A stretch of 64,000 nucleotides of DNA from Streptomyces cylindrosporus (GCF_022698165.1 NZ_JALDAY010000013.1:310001-374000), one strand, 5' to 3'; counted from the stretch's first letter, positions 8,437-17,316 are shown. Numbers and translations: made by a program. Notes: generated from the letters alone by a model not told the origin.

Positions 8437-9114
8437 ATGCCGCGACTGGTCCTGTGGGACATCGACCACACGCTGATCGACACACGTGGCGTGGGCCGCG
8501 AACTGTCGGCCGCCGCGTTCCTGCAGACCACAGGGCAGGTCATGCGCGAGCAGGCGAAAATCGACGGGATCACGGAACCCGTCATCTTCCGCGAGACCGC
8601 GAAATTGCACGGACTCTCCACGACGCGTGCCGACTTCGAACGCTTCGCTCGTGCCCTGACGGAGGAGCATCTGAAGCGAGGCGCCGAACTACGAGAGCGC
8701 GGCCACGCTCTGCCCGGTGCGGCGGCCGCCTTGGACGCACTCGACGCCGTCGGGGCCCGGCAGACGGTCGTCTCGGGCAACATCCGCCCGGTCTCCGAGA
8801 TCAAACTTCAGGTATTCGGGCTCGACCGCCACATCCTGTGGGAGCTCGGAGCGTACGGCGAGGACAACGACGTCCGCGCCGAACTCGTCAGACTCTCCCT
8901 GCGCCGTGCGAACGCAGCAGCCGAGGAGGCGGTGTTGATCGGCGACACGCCGGCCGACGTGGAAGGGGCTCACGCCAACGGCGTGCGGGTGATCGCCGTC
9001 GCGTCAGGACGCAGCGACGAGACCGTACTGCGGGACGCCGGCGCGGAGGCGGTGCTGTCGGACCTGCGAGACACGGAGTTGCTCGTGAAGCTCGTACGCG
9101 GCGACAGCCGGTAG
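8437..9114 (+). CDS. HAD-superfamily hydrolase
   Basis: The 225-residue protein begins LVLWDIDHTLID, the HAD motif I with the nucleophilic Asp and the DxD pair. VVSGN gives motif II, a Lys (EIKLQVFG region) motif III, and LIGDTPADVEGA motif IV. Overall it resembles phosphoglycolate-phosphatase-like HADs. GGGGAGA before the ATG supports this start over an in-frame GTG 21 bases upstream. It diverges from the HTH-TPR regulator; substrate unknown. Confidence 0.85.
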   Translation: MPRLVLWDIDHTLIDTRGVGRELSAAAFLQTTGQVMREQAKIDGITEPVIFRETAKLHGLSTTRADFERFARALTEEHLKRGAELRERGHALPGAAAALDALDAVGARQTVVSGNIRPVSEIKLQVFGLDRHILWELGAYGEDNDVRAELVRLSLRRANAAAEEAVLIGDTPADVEGAHANGVRVIAVASGRSDETVLRDAGAEAVLSDLRDTELLVKLVRGDSR

Positions 9115-9214
9115 GGCCGAGGCCCATTGCCGACTGCAACGGATGGTGGATCGCCAAATCGCCGTTCCCCTTTGAAGATGGAGTGCGCCGGACCGTGTTC
9201 GCACCGACGCCTGA

Positions 9215-9445
9215 TGGGCGAACCCGGTCGAAGCGCACTTCGGACCGGTGCGCCAGTTCACCATCGCCAACTCGAACCACCCCAAACGTGCCGTGCAGAC
9301 CCGAGCCCTGCACACCTACCTCCGCTGGCGCAACGCCAACACCCGCCATCGCGACGTCCTGGCCGCAGCACGCAAGGAACGCTCCCGCATCCGCAGCGAG
9401 AAGGGCATCCGCTGGGGCAGACGCTCCCTCCCCGCCGCAGCCTGA
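9215..9445 (+). pseudogene. IS630-type transposase, C-terminal fragment
   Basis: An open stretch without a start codon reads WANPVEAHFGPVRQFT, then HTYLRWRNANTRHRDVLAA and a basic end SEKGIRWGRRSL. This is the C-terminus of IS630-type transposases common in Streptomyces. The DDE domain is absent, so only the tail of the insertion survives. It abuts the truncated conjugation genes on the other strand and may mark the break that removed them. Confidence 0.65.
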
Positions 9446-9471
9446 ACTCAAGCGGTCCCGGGACAGAGTGG

Positions 9472-10170
9472 TCATGCGGTCTGCTCCTTCGGAGGGGCAT
9501 CTGCGGCGTCACCGGTGAGGGGCTCTGGCGTGGAGGGGGAGGCAGGGCTCGGTCGGCGTCCGGGCGTGGTGGTGATGGAGGTGGTGATGCGTTTGATGCG
9601 GGGGATGGTGACTTTGACGCGGCCGGTGTTCTGGCGTGGGCAGGTCAGCAGGAACTCGCCCTCGCGGCCTTTCTGTCCGACGGGGGAGAGGCCGGTGGTT
9701 ACCAGCCGCAGCAGTTCCGGGTTGTTGGGGTCGAGCCCGACGAACTCCAGTCCGCGGCGGGCGCGTTCGCGGTCGGTGGTGCGGGCGAGTGCGCGGTAGG
9801 CCATCAGGCCGCGGTCGGGGCCGAGTTCGTCGGCGTCGTGGGAGCCCGCCAACAGGCCGGCGCCGTGTTTGCGGCCGTCGTGGAGGATCTCGTGGACCAG
9901 GGCGGTGCCCTCGGCCGAGCTGGTGAGCCAGTACAGCTCGTCCGAGGGCACCGCGGTGAAGCGCACCCAGGCGACGATGGGGACCGGCCCCATCCACGAC
10001 CACCAGCCGATGGTCTTGATCAGGAGGAAGCCGCCGCCGACGGCGACCGCGATCTGCGCGGGGGTGTAGGGGCCGAGGGGGATCTTCCAGTCGGCGACCT
10101 TGCCCAGCACCCAGGGGTGGCGGCGGGCGGCGGTGTAGAAGCGGCCCACCCGGCCATCGGCCGCGCTCAC
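9472..10170 (-). CDS. Chimera: PrgI-like conjugation protein joined to VirB4-like ATPase tail
   Basis: Residues 1 to about 72 (basic N-terminus, HPWVLGKVADWKIPLGPYTPAQ, one or two TM segments around GGFLLIKTIGWW) read as a PrgI/TcpE-like conjugation membrane protein. From about residue 75 the protein turns into the C-terminal part of a VirB4/TraC-type ATPase: DELYWLTSSAEGTALVHEIL is the region just after Walker B, followed by GLLAGSHDADELG and LVTTGLSPVGQKG. The Walker A half is missing. An in-frame deletion has fused two neighbouring transfer genes, so no ATPase activity is expected. The start overlaps the upstream gene by four bases. Confidence 0.7.
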   Translation of the reverse strand: MSAADGRVGRFYTAARRHPWVLGKVADWKIPLGPYTPAQIAVAVGGGFLLIKTIGWWSWMGPVPIVAWVRFTAVPSDELYWLTSSAEGTALVHEILHDGRKHGAGLLAGSHDADELGPDRGLMAYRALARTTDRERARRGLEFVGLDPNNPELLRLVTTGLSPVGQKGREGEFLLTCPRQNTGRVKVTIPRIKRITTSITTTPGRRPSPASPSTPEPLTGDAADAPPKEQTA

Positions 10171-10508
10171 AGCAAGCCCCCGACACCCGGCGAGTGCTCA
10201 CGGGAGGCGGGCCGCTCGGACCGGACGATGCCGGGGACGGCGGGTGCGCCCTTGGACGGGTTTTTCACCTCGTCCTCGAACATGTTCGCCAGGCTGTCGC
10301 GGGAGTTGTACAGGCCCAGCGCGATCACCATCAGCAGCAGGGCACCGATCCCCGCCTTCAGCGAGAATTTCTGGATCATGATGATGACGACGAGGACGAG
10401 GAGCCCGGCCTGCAGGCCCTTGGTCGCCCAGTCCTTGAACATGGTGATCCACGAGTTGCCGAGGTCGTCCAGCTGCCCGGCGAGCATCAGGCTGTGCACG
10501 GTGGTCAT
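10167..10508 (-). CDS. Small conjugation-associated membrane protein
   Basis: A 113-residue protein with two hydrophobic segments around LLVLVVIIMIQ and IGALLLMVIALGLY and a charged C-terminus. It sits between the TcpC-like gene and the PrgI/VirB4 chimera with four-base overlaps on both sides, so the three genes are one transcript. Position and size match the small TcpD-like membrane protein of actinobacterial and Gram-positive transfer modules; that assignment rests mainly on context. Confidence 0.65.
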   Translation of the reverse strand: MTTVHSLMLAGQLDDLGNSWITMFKDWATKGLQAGLLVLVVIIMIQKFSLKAGIGALLLMVIALGLYNSRDSLANMFEDEVKNPSKGAPAVPGIVRSERPASREHSPGVGGLL

Positions 10509-11437
10509 CGCCCGCCCCCGTCCTGGGCGGTGCCGGACTCCAGTGCGGCGACTTCCCACCGGCCCGAGCGGGCCGTGAGCGTGAGCTCGTACGCCAGCGG
10601 CCACCGGCCGTCCGTGTCGCGGGCTTCCACCGTGGCGAGGACTCGCACCGTCGTGCCGCCCGTCGGCGCCTGCTCGGCGGCCGCGGCCTCCTCGACGGCC
10701 GACACCTGCTGGACGGTGACCGCCGTGTACGGGGCGGGGGAGACGGCGGTGAGCTTGACGCCGGGGGCGAGGTAGCGGTCGACCTCACCGTTCCCGGTCA
10801 GGTAGGCGGCCAGGAACTCCCCGACGGCGGAGGACAGATCACCCTCCGGAACCGTCACGCCGTAGGGCGACTTCGCCACCTCGGCCCGGGCCGGGCCGGC
10901 CACCACGCCGGGCGCCCCGGTCACCGTGAACGACGCGCCCGCGCCGTCGGAGACCACCGGCACCGTGTAGTACCGCACCGACCCGTTGGCGTACTGCGCA
11001 GCCACCGTCACCGACCACGCACCGGTGCCGCGCTGCGCACTGCGCACCGCCGTCACCGACTGAGGCGCCGATTGCGCATCGGCGGCCGGGTCGGGCAGCT
11101 CGACGTCCGGCGCCATCGACTGCGCAAGCCGCGCCTGCGCACTCGTCGCGTCGTTCGCGTCGCTGCGCAGCCACGCGCCGACGAACAGCTGCGCATAGCC
11201 GCCCGGATGGGCGGCGGCCGTCGCGGTGCGCACGGCGGTGGGCTGGGCCGGGACAGCCGCCTGGACCGTGGTCGGGGTGGAGGCGACCGCGACGCACAGG
11301 GCAATGGGGCCGGCCGCGATGACGGTCCAGACCGCTACGCGTGCCAGGCGTACGCGGCGGCGCATCGCCTCCAGCCGGGCGCCGGCCGCCATCGCAGCCA
11401 CAGCCTCGCTCGGTGCGGCCTGCGTGCCAGGAGACAT
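10505..11437 (-). CDS. TcpC-like conjugal transfer protein
   Basis: The 310-residue protein has a basic cytoplasmic start, one TM segment (VAVWTVIAAGPIALCVAVAS) and a large extracellular part with two NTF2-like regions (YAQLFVGAWLR... and VGEFLAAYLTGNGEVDRYLAPG), the layout of TcpC/Orf13 transfer proteins. AGGGAG lies seven bases before the ATG at 11437; an in-frame TTG lies six bases further up. The coding sequence itself contains nine TGCGCA hexamers between 10995 and 11232, continuous in density with the non-coding cluster beyond its start. It is the first gene of the transfer remnant. Confidence 0.75.
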   Translation of the reverse strand: MSPGTQAAPSEAVAAMAAGARLEAMRRRVRLARVAVWTVIAAGPIALCVAVASTPTTVQAAVPAQPTAVRTATAAAHPGGYAQLFVGAWLRSDANDATSAQARLAQSMAPDVELPDPAADAQSAPQSVTAVRSAQRGTGAWSVTVAAQYANGSVRYYTVPVVSDGAGASFTVTGAPGVVAGPARAEVAKSPYGVTVPEGDLSSAVGEFLAAYLTGNGEVDRYLAPGVKLTAVSPAPYTAVTVQQVSAVEEAAAAEQAPTGGTTVRVLATVEARDTDGRWPLAYELTLTARSGRWEVAALESGTAQDGGGR

Positions 11438-11590
11438 GGTCAAACTCCCTGGTCAGAACGGATGTTGCTGACCTTGAGGAAACCCGCCGCCCCCGACCCG
11501 ACCACCGACCACCCGACCCCGACCATGGTCACGATGGGGACACGAAGTCCGTGGTCGGGGCCGTGGTCGGCCCGACCACAGGCCCGATCA
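11430..11590. repeat. Long direct repeat, copy A
   Basis: About 160 bases around the TcpC-like start codon recur with few differences at 47449-47612, in the same orientation. Both copies keep GACATGGTCAAACTCCC at the left, GCTGACCTTGAGGAAACCC in the middle, then GTCACGATGGGGACACGAAG and a GTGGTCGG/CCGACCAC inverted repeat. In this copy the transfer gene is intact; in the other only its first codons remain. Similarity continues patchily further right. Confidence 0.8.
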
Positions 11591-11697
11591 CGGCCCAGTT
11601 GGGCGCCTAGGGCAGGACATCGAATCCGCCACACCGGCCGCGGGGCTGACGCCCGCTGGCAGACCACGTGCCGCGCGGTACCACTCCCGCACCCCGG

Positions 11698-11887
11698 TGC
11701 GCAGACGCACGGCGATCGCACCCCGCCGTACGCCTGCGCACCGCAAAACCCGCGCCTGCGCAAGAGACGATCAGGAAGCTGGGGGGCCAGCTGCGCAGCC
11801 GCAGCGCACAGTCGACTGCGCAGGACGCCCGACCGGTTGCGCAGCGTCGGTCCGAGCCTGCGCAGTCGACTGTGCAACCACTGCGCA
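11698..11887. repeat. TGCGCA hexamer cluster, copy A
   Basis: Eight palindromic TGCGCA hexamers lie in about 190 non-coding bases, at 11698, 11735, 11757, 11792, 11817, 11838, 11859 and 11882. Several sit 20-25 bases apart, and some are within longer GTCGACTGCGCAG-type contexts. Nine more occur in the adjoining TcpC-like coding sequence. A cluster of eight recurs at 47714-47917. Iteron-like binding sites for replication, partition or DNA transfer are plausible; I cannot tell which. Confidence 0.7.
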
Positions 11888-12128
11888 CCGGGGCAGAGGG
11901 GAGCGTGGTCGGCCCGAGCACAGGCCCGACCACGGCAGCTGGGAGGCGTCCGTTGCCGGATCGTGACTGATGGTCGGGGCTCATGGCCGTCAGCCTGGTC
12001 GGGGCCGGCGGGTGAGCTGACCGCATGGATCACACGCCCGCCCGCGCACCAAGGACCACCGGCCGCCCCGCCTCGGCGGACGCGGCGCTCTGCCCTGGCT
12101 ACCGCGCCCGGGCCGCGTCGGGAGCACG
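11888..12128. other. Non-coding stretch between repeat cluster and HTH gene
   Basis: Contains a CCGAGCACAGGCCCGACCAC element repeating the GTGGTCGG theme and a GTGAGCTGACCGCAT segment that has a similar counterpart near 48177. I see no gene. The promoter of the HTH gene should lie here. Confidence 0.5.
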
Positions 12129-13571
12129 GTGGTGAGCCGCTTCGGGGCAGGGGTCCGCCGGGGCGTGATGGCGTCCGACCAGTTCACCCAGATCGCCAAC
12201 GGCCTCTTCAGGGACGCAAGGCTGTCCTACAAGGCGAAGGGTCTGTTCGGGTACGTCAGCACGCACCGGGACGGCTGGCAGGTCAGCCTCGACCACCTGG
12301 TCGCCGTTGGTCCCGACGGGCGGGAGGCGGTCCGCACCGGCCTGCAGGAGCTCGAGGCGCACGGCTACCTGATCCGTGAACGCCTGCGCCGCCCGAATGG
12401 AACGCTCGGCGAGGTCGTCTACTCGATCACCGACCGCCCCGCCACCCTCGACGTCGCCGTCCTGGAAGCCGCCGCCACCCTCACGATCGAGGACGAACAC
12501 GAGAGAGGCTTCGGGGCGGGCATCCGGCGCGGGGTGATGGCGTCCGGCCAGTTCACCCAGATCGCCAACGGCCTCTTCAGGGACGCAAGGCTGTCCTTCA
12601 AAGCGAAGGGTCTGTTCGGGTACGTCAGCACGCACCGGGACGGCTGGCAGGTCACCGTCGCCGAACTGGTGCGCCGCGGCCGCGAAGGCGTCGACGCGAT
12701 CACCACGGGCCTCAAGCAGCTGGAGCGGCACGGCTTCCTCTGCCGCACCCGCGAGCGGAACCCGGGCGGCACGCTCGGCCAGGCCCTGTACTTCATCACC
12801 GACCTGCCCGCCCTGCACAACCCCAGGTCCGGGCCAGAGTTGGGTTTTCCAGGATTGGCTGAGCCTGCGTTGGCTGATCCCGGCACTAAGAACACCAACA
12901 GAAAGAAGACCAACAAGCAGAACACCAGACCCCTCCGTCCGTGCGGCCGCGGCGAAGCGACGCCGGCACCGCGGCGGACGGGCCAGCCGGAAACGCCGGC
13001 GTCCCCGCCGGCCGCGCCCGCGGCGGATCAGACGCACCCGGGGATGAGGCTGCTGCTCGAACTGGGGGCGGCCCGCCCCGAACTCCTGCTGACCGGGCAG
13101 ACGCTGACCGATCAAGGCCGCGTCGTGACCGTGATGCTGGAGGCCGGCTGGACCGCTCAGCAACTGCGGCACGTCATCGCCGCCCGGCCCCTGCCGCAGC
13201 CGGTGCGGACCACCGTCGGCGCGATCATCGCCGCCCGCCTGCGCGCTGCCCAGGCCTACCCGCCGCCCGCCATCGCGGCCGACCACCACGACACACCCGC
13301 CTGGGACGACCCCCCACCCGGGTCGACCAGCTCCGCCGCCGCGCGGTCGGTGAGCGAGGCCCTCACCTACCGGGCCCTCGCCGAGTGCGCCGGCTGCGGC
13401 CGGCCCGGCACTGCCCCCGGTGATGACCTCTGCCCGGCCTGCCTCCACTGGCCGCTGTGTGGCACCTGCCCGGGCCCCACTCCCCGTCGCGCTCACCCCG
13501 ACGGCGACGGCCGCTGCGCCACCTGCACCTCTGCCCTGACCGTGACCCGCCTTCCGGAAGCGAGCACTTGA
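12129..13571 (+). CDS. Replication-type HTH protein with internal tandem duplication and zinc ribbon
   Basis: The 480-residue protein carries the same winged-helix domain twice. FGAG(V/I)RRGVMAS(D/G)QFTQ begins at about residues 5 and 129, and the next 45 residues are nearly identical at protein and DNA level (12140-12290 versus 12512-12660). Each copy ends with a distinct second half (SLDHLVAVG versus TVAELVRRG). A Pro/Ala linker and a helical region follow. The C-terminus has paired CxxC motifs (CAGCG, CPAC, CGTC, CATC), a likely zinc ribbon. Single-domain relatives resemble phage replisome-organiser and Streptomyces plasmid replication-type HTH proteins. It faces the TGCGCA region and is coupled to the next gene (TGATG). 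Confidence 0.7.
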   Translation: MVSRFGAGVRRGVMASDQFTQIANGLFRDARLSYKAKGLFGYVSTHRDGWQVSLDHLVAVGPDGREAVRTGLQELEAHGYLIRERLRRPNGTLGEVVYSITDRPATLDVAVLEAAATLTIEDEHERGFGAGIRRGVMASGQFTQIANGLFRDARLSFKAKGLFGYVSTHRDGWQVTVAELVRRGREGVDAITTGLKQLERHGFLCRTRERNPGGTLGQALYFITDLPALHNPRSGPELGFPGLAEPALADPGTKNTNRKKTNKQNTRPLRPCGRGEATPAPRRTGQPETPASPPAAPAADQTHPGMRLLLELGAARPELLLTGQTLTDQGRVVTVMLEAGWTAQQLRHVIAARPLPQPVRTTVGAIIAARLRAAQAYPPPAIAADHHDTPAWDDPPPGSTSSAAARSVSEALTYRALAECAGCGRPGTAPGDDLCPACLHWPLCGTCPGPTPRRAHPDGDGRCATCTSALTVTRLPEAST

Positions 13572-15037
13572 TGACGGACCCGATCCCCACCCCACCACCA
13601 ACGGCCCCCCGGCAGCCGCTGCGTCCCTTCGCCCGCGATCCCAGGCGGTGGGACAAGCAACGATCCCGCGCGCTGCAGCGCGGCCACCTCTGCCCCGACG
13701 CCGCACACACCGGGAGGTGCGCGCCCGTGCTGGTGCACGAGCGCACCGGGTGGGGGTGGCTGACCTGGACCGTGCCCGGCGACGGCACACTGCCCCACCT
13801 CCCTCGACAGATCGGTGTCCTCACCCCGGGCGCCACCCTGACACAGCGGCTGTGGGTGCGCTGGCTGACCCGGCGTCCCGCCCACCGCATCGCCCTGACC
13901 ACCCAAGGCCCCGTATCCCTACGGCCCTTGGCGGCCGCCGTCGCCATCATCAGCCTCGTCGCCGCCGCGTTCGCCCTCAACCGTGGCATCCCCGCCGGCC
14001 TCGTCCTGCCGGCGATGCTGCTCGCCCCGCTGCTTGCCGAGCACCTTCCCGACCGGCTCGACGCCCGGGCGAGCGAACACGTCCGCCGCGTCGAAGGCGA
14101 CGCCGCCTGCCGCTACCTGCAGCGCCTCGTCGCCCTGCACACCTGCCTCGTCCAGGCCGCCTCCGACAGCGACCGCTATGACCTGCACCGCTCGGCCGAG
14201 ATCGGCCACACCCTCCTGTGGGACGCCGCCGACCTGCTCCACAACCAGGACACCAGCTCGGCCGCGGCCCGGCTCATCGACCGGGAGCGGCTGATGGTCC
14301 AGCTCGCCGACCAAGTCGCCCAGACCATGGAGCGCACCCGCGCCGAGCCCGCTTCCCGCGAGGCCGGCCGGCCCCGCGCCGGCGAAGGCCCGTGGGGCCC
14401 GCTCCCGCACGGCTTCCCACCAGCAGCACGGCCCACACCGTCACCGTCGCCCGCAGCCGACACTCCGCCACTGAAGGGACACCCGCCCACGACGCAGTCC
14501 CAGCCCGATGACGCGGCCCGCACCACGGACGTGTATCTCCTGTTCGCGCACGAGCCGTACTACCCCGCAGACGGCACCCAGGAGATCAACACCACCGTGG
14601 TCAGGGCTGCCTCCCTGCTCCACCCCCGCGTGCAGCAGCCCGACGGCGCCCGGATCCACCACCGCCTCACCCAGGGGCGCCCATCGGGCGCGATCATCCC
14701 GCTGTCCACTCTCACCCACGAACTGGGCGGCGGCGCTGGCTGGCCGTACGTGGGTGACTGGGAGAAGGTCACGACCGACCTCGTGCAACTCGTCCACGCC
14801 CGGGAGTGCGACGCGCTCAGCCTCGGCCTGCCCGAGATCGCGCGTGCCCTCGTGTGCACCGGCCCGCACAGCCACATGAGCGCCTTCGACGCCGCCGCCG
14901 ACGAGTTCATCACCTACGGGCCCAAGGAGCGCGCCGCCGTTCTGGCCGAGGTAGACAGGTTCCTCACCTGCCTCGTCGCCGAACAGGACCTCTGGCCGGG
15001 TGACGGCCTGCTGCCCCCGCTCTCCCGCCACGCGTGA
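13571..15037 (+). CDS. Membrane protein, conjugation-element associated, unknown function
   Basis: The 488-residue protein has a soluble N-terminus, a two-TM hairpin around residues 117-155 (LRPLAAAVAIISLVAAAFAL, AGLVLPAMLLAPLLA), a helical domain, a Pro-rich linker and a C-terminal domain from about residue 320 (DVYLLFAHEPYYPADGTQEINTTVV...). The ATG overlaps the stop of the HTH gene. I do not recognise the family; it travels with replication/transfer genes here. Confidence 0.65.
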   Translation: MTDPIPTPPPTAPRQPLRPFARDPRRWDKQRSRALQRGHLCPDAAHTGRCAPVLVHERTGWGWLTWTVPGDGTLPHLPRQIGVLTPGATLTQRLWVRWLTRRPAHRIALTTQGPVSLRPLAAAVAIISLVAAAFALNRGIPAGLVLPAMLLAPLLAEHLPDRLDARASEHVRRVEGDAACRYLQRLVALHTCLVQAASDSDRYDLHRSAEIGHTLLWDAADLLHNQDTSSAAARLIDRERLMVQLADQVAQTMERTRAEPASREAGRPRAGEGPWGPLPHGFPPAARPTPSPSPAADTPPLKGHPPTTQSQPDDAARTTDVYLLFAHEPYYPADGTQEINTTVVRAASLLHPRVQQPDGARIHHRLTQGRPSGAIIPLSTLTHELGGGAGWPYVGDWEKVTTDLVQLVHARECDALSLGLPEIARALVCTGPHSHMSAFDAAADEFITYGPKERAAVLAEVDRFLTCLVAEQDLWPGDGLLPPLSRHA

Positions 15038-15218
15038 GGAGCGAGCGACGCCTTGGACATCGCTGGCCGCGACCCATGGTCGTTCCCGCCCCTTTAACGC
15101 CCGAGACCCCGGGGGCGAGGACGTCTGCTCCTGCTCGGTCGGCGGACTCACCGCCGTCTACTGGATCAACCGCCCGGCCGGACGCCTGTCCGTCATCGAC
15201 ATCGACTGGCTCGGATAA
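15000..15218 (+). CDS. Possible small ORF or gene tail
   Basis: The last 35 codons (GGEDVCSCSVGGLTAVYWIN... IDIDWLG) look coding, but the first half overlaps the end of the previous gene and looks like a shadow. No convincing start was found. It may be the tail of a truncated gene. Confidence 0.25.
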   Translation: MTACCPRSPATREERATPWTSLAATHGRSRPFNARDPGGEDVCSCSVGGLTAVYWINRPAGRLSVIDIDWLG

Positions 15219-15235
15219 CCCGCCCCATCGACGAA

Positions 15236-15276
15236 CGGTTCCGCCCCCGGCATGTCAGCTGCCGGGGGCGGAACCG
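15236..15276. terminator. Strong bidirectional hairpin terminator
   Basis: A 17-base perfect stem (CGGTTCCGCCCCCGGCA) with a seven-base loop lies between two convergent genes. No long T run is present, as is usual in Streptomyces. Confidence 0.75.
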
Positions 15277-15364
15277 ACTCATCACGGAGTGCTGCACAGC
15301 GATCTCGCTGAAATGGCCGCCCATCCGGTCCCGGGCCTCAGCCAGGTCTATTGGTGCCGGCCGC

Positions 15365-15931
15365 TCACGGTGCACCGTTGTCATCGAGCGCTTCGCGTGC
15401 CTCGCTCACGAAGACGGCCAGGTTCGCCGCGAGGGATTCAACATCCTCGCGGCACCGCTCCACGAGCTCCGCCCGGGACATGGCCTGCAGCTCGGGGGAG
15501 GCCCCCGGCAGCGACACCAGAGCTGCTACCACATCCCGGCAGCCCGAGGCCGCCTCACCCACGTACCCTGCGCTGTCCACGACTGAGATCGGCCCCTCGA
15601 CTGCGACACGGGCGAAGCAGCGCAGCAGTTGGGTGACCTGTTCCATCACCTCGTGCACGCCGTCCGCGGGGTACACCTCCGCCCGGTTCATCACGTTGAT
15701 CAGCGCGCCGACCTTCTGCGTTTGAGCGATGAGGTCGGCGTAGGCCTGGCTGCGAGGCTCGCGTCGATCGCGCGCATGCTCAAAACGCCGCTGCTGATCC
15801 GCGTGCATGTGCTGGGCGACGATCTGCTGCCGGGCGGTTCGGGCCCCCAGCCACCCACTGGTCAGGGCAGCCGCTCCCGTACCGAACGCCCCCACCGCCG
15901 CACCAAGCACCGCGGCCACGCCTGCATCCAT
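15365..15931 (-). CDS. Membrane-anchored helical protein, 188 aa
   Basis: An N-terminal TM segment (VAAVLGAAVGAFGTGAAALTSGWLG) is followed by a charged coiled-coil-like region (QQIVAQHMHADQQRRFEHARDR) and a helical domain. Small proteins of this build recur in the window at 19501, 23827 and 44031 and are frequent in Streptomyces accessory DNA. No function is known to me. It converges on the hairpin at 15236. Confidence 0.7.
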   Translation of the reverse strand: MDAGVAAVLGAAVGAFGTGAAALTSGWLGARTARQQIVAQHMHADQQRRFEHARDRREPRSQAYADLIAQTQKVGALINVMNRAEVYPADGVHEVMEQVTQLLRCFARVAVEGPISVVDSAGYVGEAASGCRDVVAALVSLPGASPELQAMSRAELVERCREDVESLAANLAVFVSEAREALDDNGAP

Positions 15932-15974
15932 AAGCCGAGTCTCGCGGACTCAACTACCCTTCAACAGAAGGCCT

Positions 15975-16920
15975 TTACCCGCTCTCCGTAGAAACGATGG
16001 CACGTTTGGTGGTCGCCGCGATGCTGTTCACGATGACGTCGTGGCTGGTCAGCGGGCGTCCGCGCCAGTTCATGGAGATGTGGCAGAACAGCCGGTGCTC
16101 GATCTTGTTCCACTTCGATGTGCCCGGCGGCATGTGGCAGAGCTTGATGTCCAGGCCCGTCTCGGCGGCCAGAGTTGCGAGTTCAGTCTTCCAGGCACGG
16201 GTGCGGTACCCGTTGGACCCGCCAGCGTCCGCGGTGATCAGCAGACGCGTGGCGGCCGGATAGGCGTGCCGGCCGCGAGCCTGCCACCAGCGGCGGATGG
16301 AGGCGACAGCGAAGGCCGCAGTGTCGTGGTCAGTGCCGACGCTGACCCAGCCGGTGTTCGCGGCGATGTCATAGATCCCGTACGGGATCGCTGTAGTCGC
16401 CGACGAGCTCCTTTTTCTTCGTATCCACGCTGATCACCGGCTGGCTGGCGTCGATGTGTTGTCTGGCCTGCCCATTGATGTAGCGGAACTGGGCGTCACG
16501 GAACTTGCCCTCGATGGTCTTGGCGCCGGCCTGCAGGCTGAATCCTTCCTCGTGCAGCAGGTCCCCGACCGTGTCGGCGCTCACCCGATGCCCCTGATGG
16601 GTGAGCTCGGCTGCGAGAATTCTGGTCGACTTCACCGTCCAGCGCAGCGGCGACATCGGATCGCCCCGCTCGTCCGGTTCCACCAGTGCCAGCAGCGCGG
16701 GCCGCAGGCCGGGAGCAAGGTCCGCGGCCTTCTTCCGGCCTCCACCGGGCCTTCGTACCCGGCCCAGCGGCTCTTCGCCGGCCTCCAGTTCGTCCACGCC
16801 TTTGGGGACCGTCGTCTCGCTGACCTGGGCCGCCCGCGCGACCGCCCGCATACCGCCGTGCCCCAGGATCCGGGCCTCGGCCGCCATCAACAGCCGCCGC
16901 TGCCGCTCGTCCTGACGACC
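15975..16920 (-). pseudogene. ISAzo13-type transposase, broken
   Basis: The N-terminal helix-turn-helix part (DERQRRLLMAAEARILGHGG, VARAAQVSETTVPKGVDELEAGE) and the middle with the first catalytic Asp (ISVDTKKKELVGDY) are readable. Near 16370 about 30 residues expected in the family are missing and the frame changes. The remainder (PYGIYDIAANTGWVSVGTDHD, LLITADAGGSNG, KLCHMPPGTSKWNKIEHRLF) then runs to a stop at 15975. The 5' end is also lost at about 16920, where recombinase sequence begins on the other strand. It cannot be active. Confidence 0.8.
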
Positions 16921-16925
16921 CCCGG

Positions 16926-17261
16926 CCGGCTCTGGAGGCCAAGGTCGTGAAGTGGGAGCGCCGGGTGGCCGAGCTGAAGGAGGAACTGCTCGACGGCGAC
17001 CGTCCGGCCCGGGAGATCCAGGAGGCCATCGACACCCTGAACTCCCGGATCTCACAGGCCCAGAGGGAGATGGCCGAGTACGGCGTCAGGGACCGGGTCC
17101 TGGACGTCAGCGCCGAGGAGCTACGGACGGCCTGGGAGGACTACCTCCCGGCGAGGAAACAGAGCGTCTTTCGGTCCCTGATCAAGGAGATCCGGATCCA
17201 TCCGGCGGTGCCACCTCGGAACGTTTTCAACCCGTCCAGGATTGAGACCCGGTGGAAGTGA
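16926..17261 (+). pseudogene. Large serine recombinase (integrase), C-terminal fragment
   Basis: Reads ALEAKVVKWERRVAELKEELL, a long coiled coil, then LRTAWEDYLPARKQSVFRSLIKEIRIHPA and a basic end. This is the coiled-coil and C-terminal region of phage/element serine recombinases. The catalytic and zinc-ribbon domains are gone, removed where the transposase remnant begins. It marks one end of the phage-like element that follows. Confidence 0.75.
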
Positions 17262-17296
17262 TCAATTCGCACAAAAGGACCAGGAGGTGTACAACT

Positions 17297-17316
17297 CCCC
17301 CAAGAATCCTTGGGGG
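17297..17316. promoter_or_regulatory. Hairpin before the gene at 17323
   Basis: CCCCCAAG and CTTGGGGG with an AATC loop form an eight-base stem that includes the G-rich ribosome-binding region of the next gene. It could terminate the recombinase transcript or hide the ribosome-binding site. Confidence 0.5.

Noticed and set aside
12099..13790. 563-residue reverse-strand ORF
   Set aside because: It lies antisense over the HTH gene and shows low-complexity Gly/Arg-rich shadow sequence.
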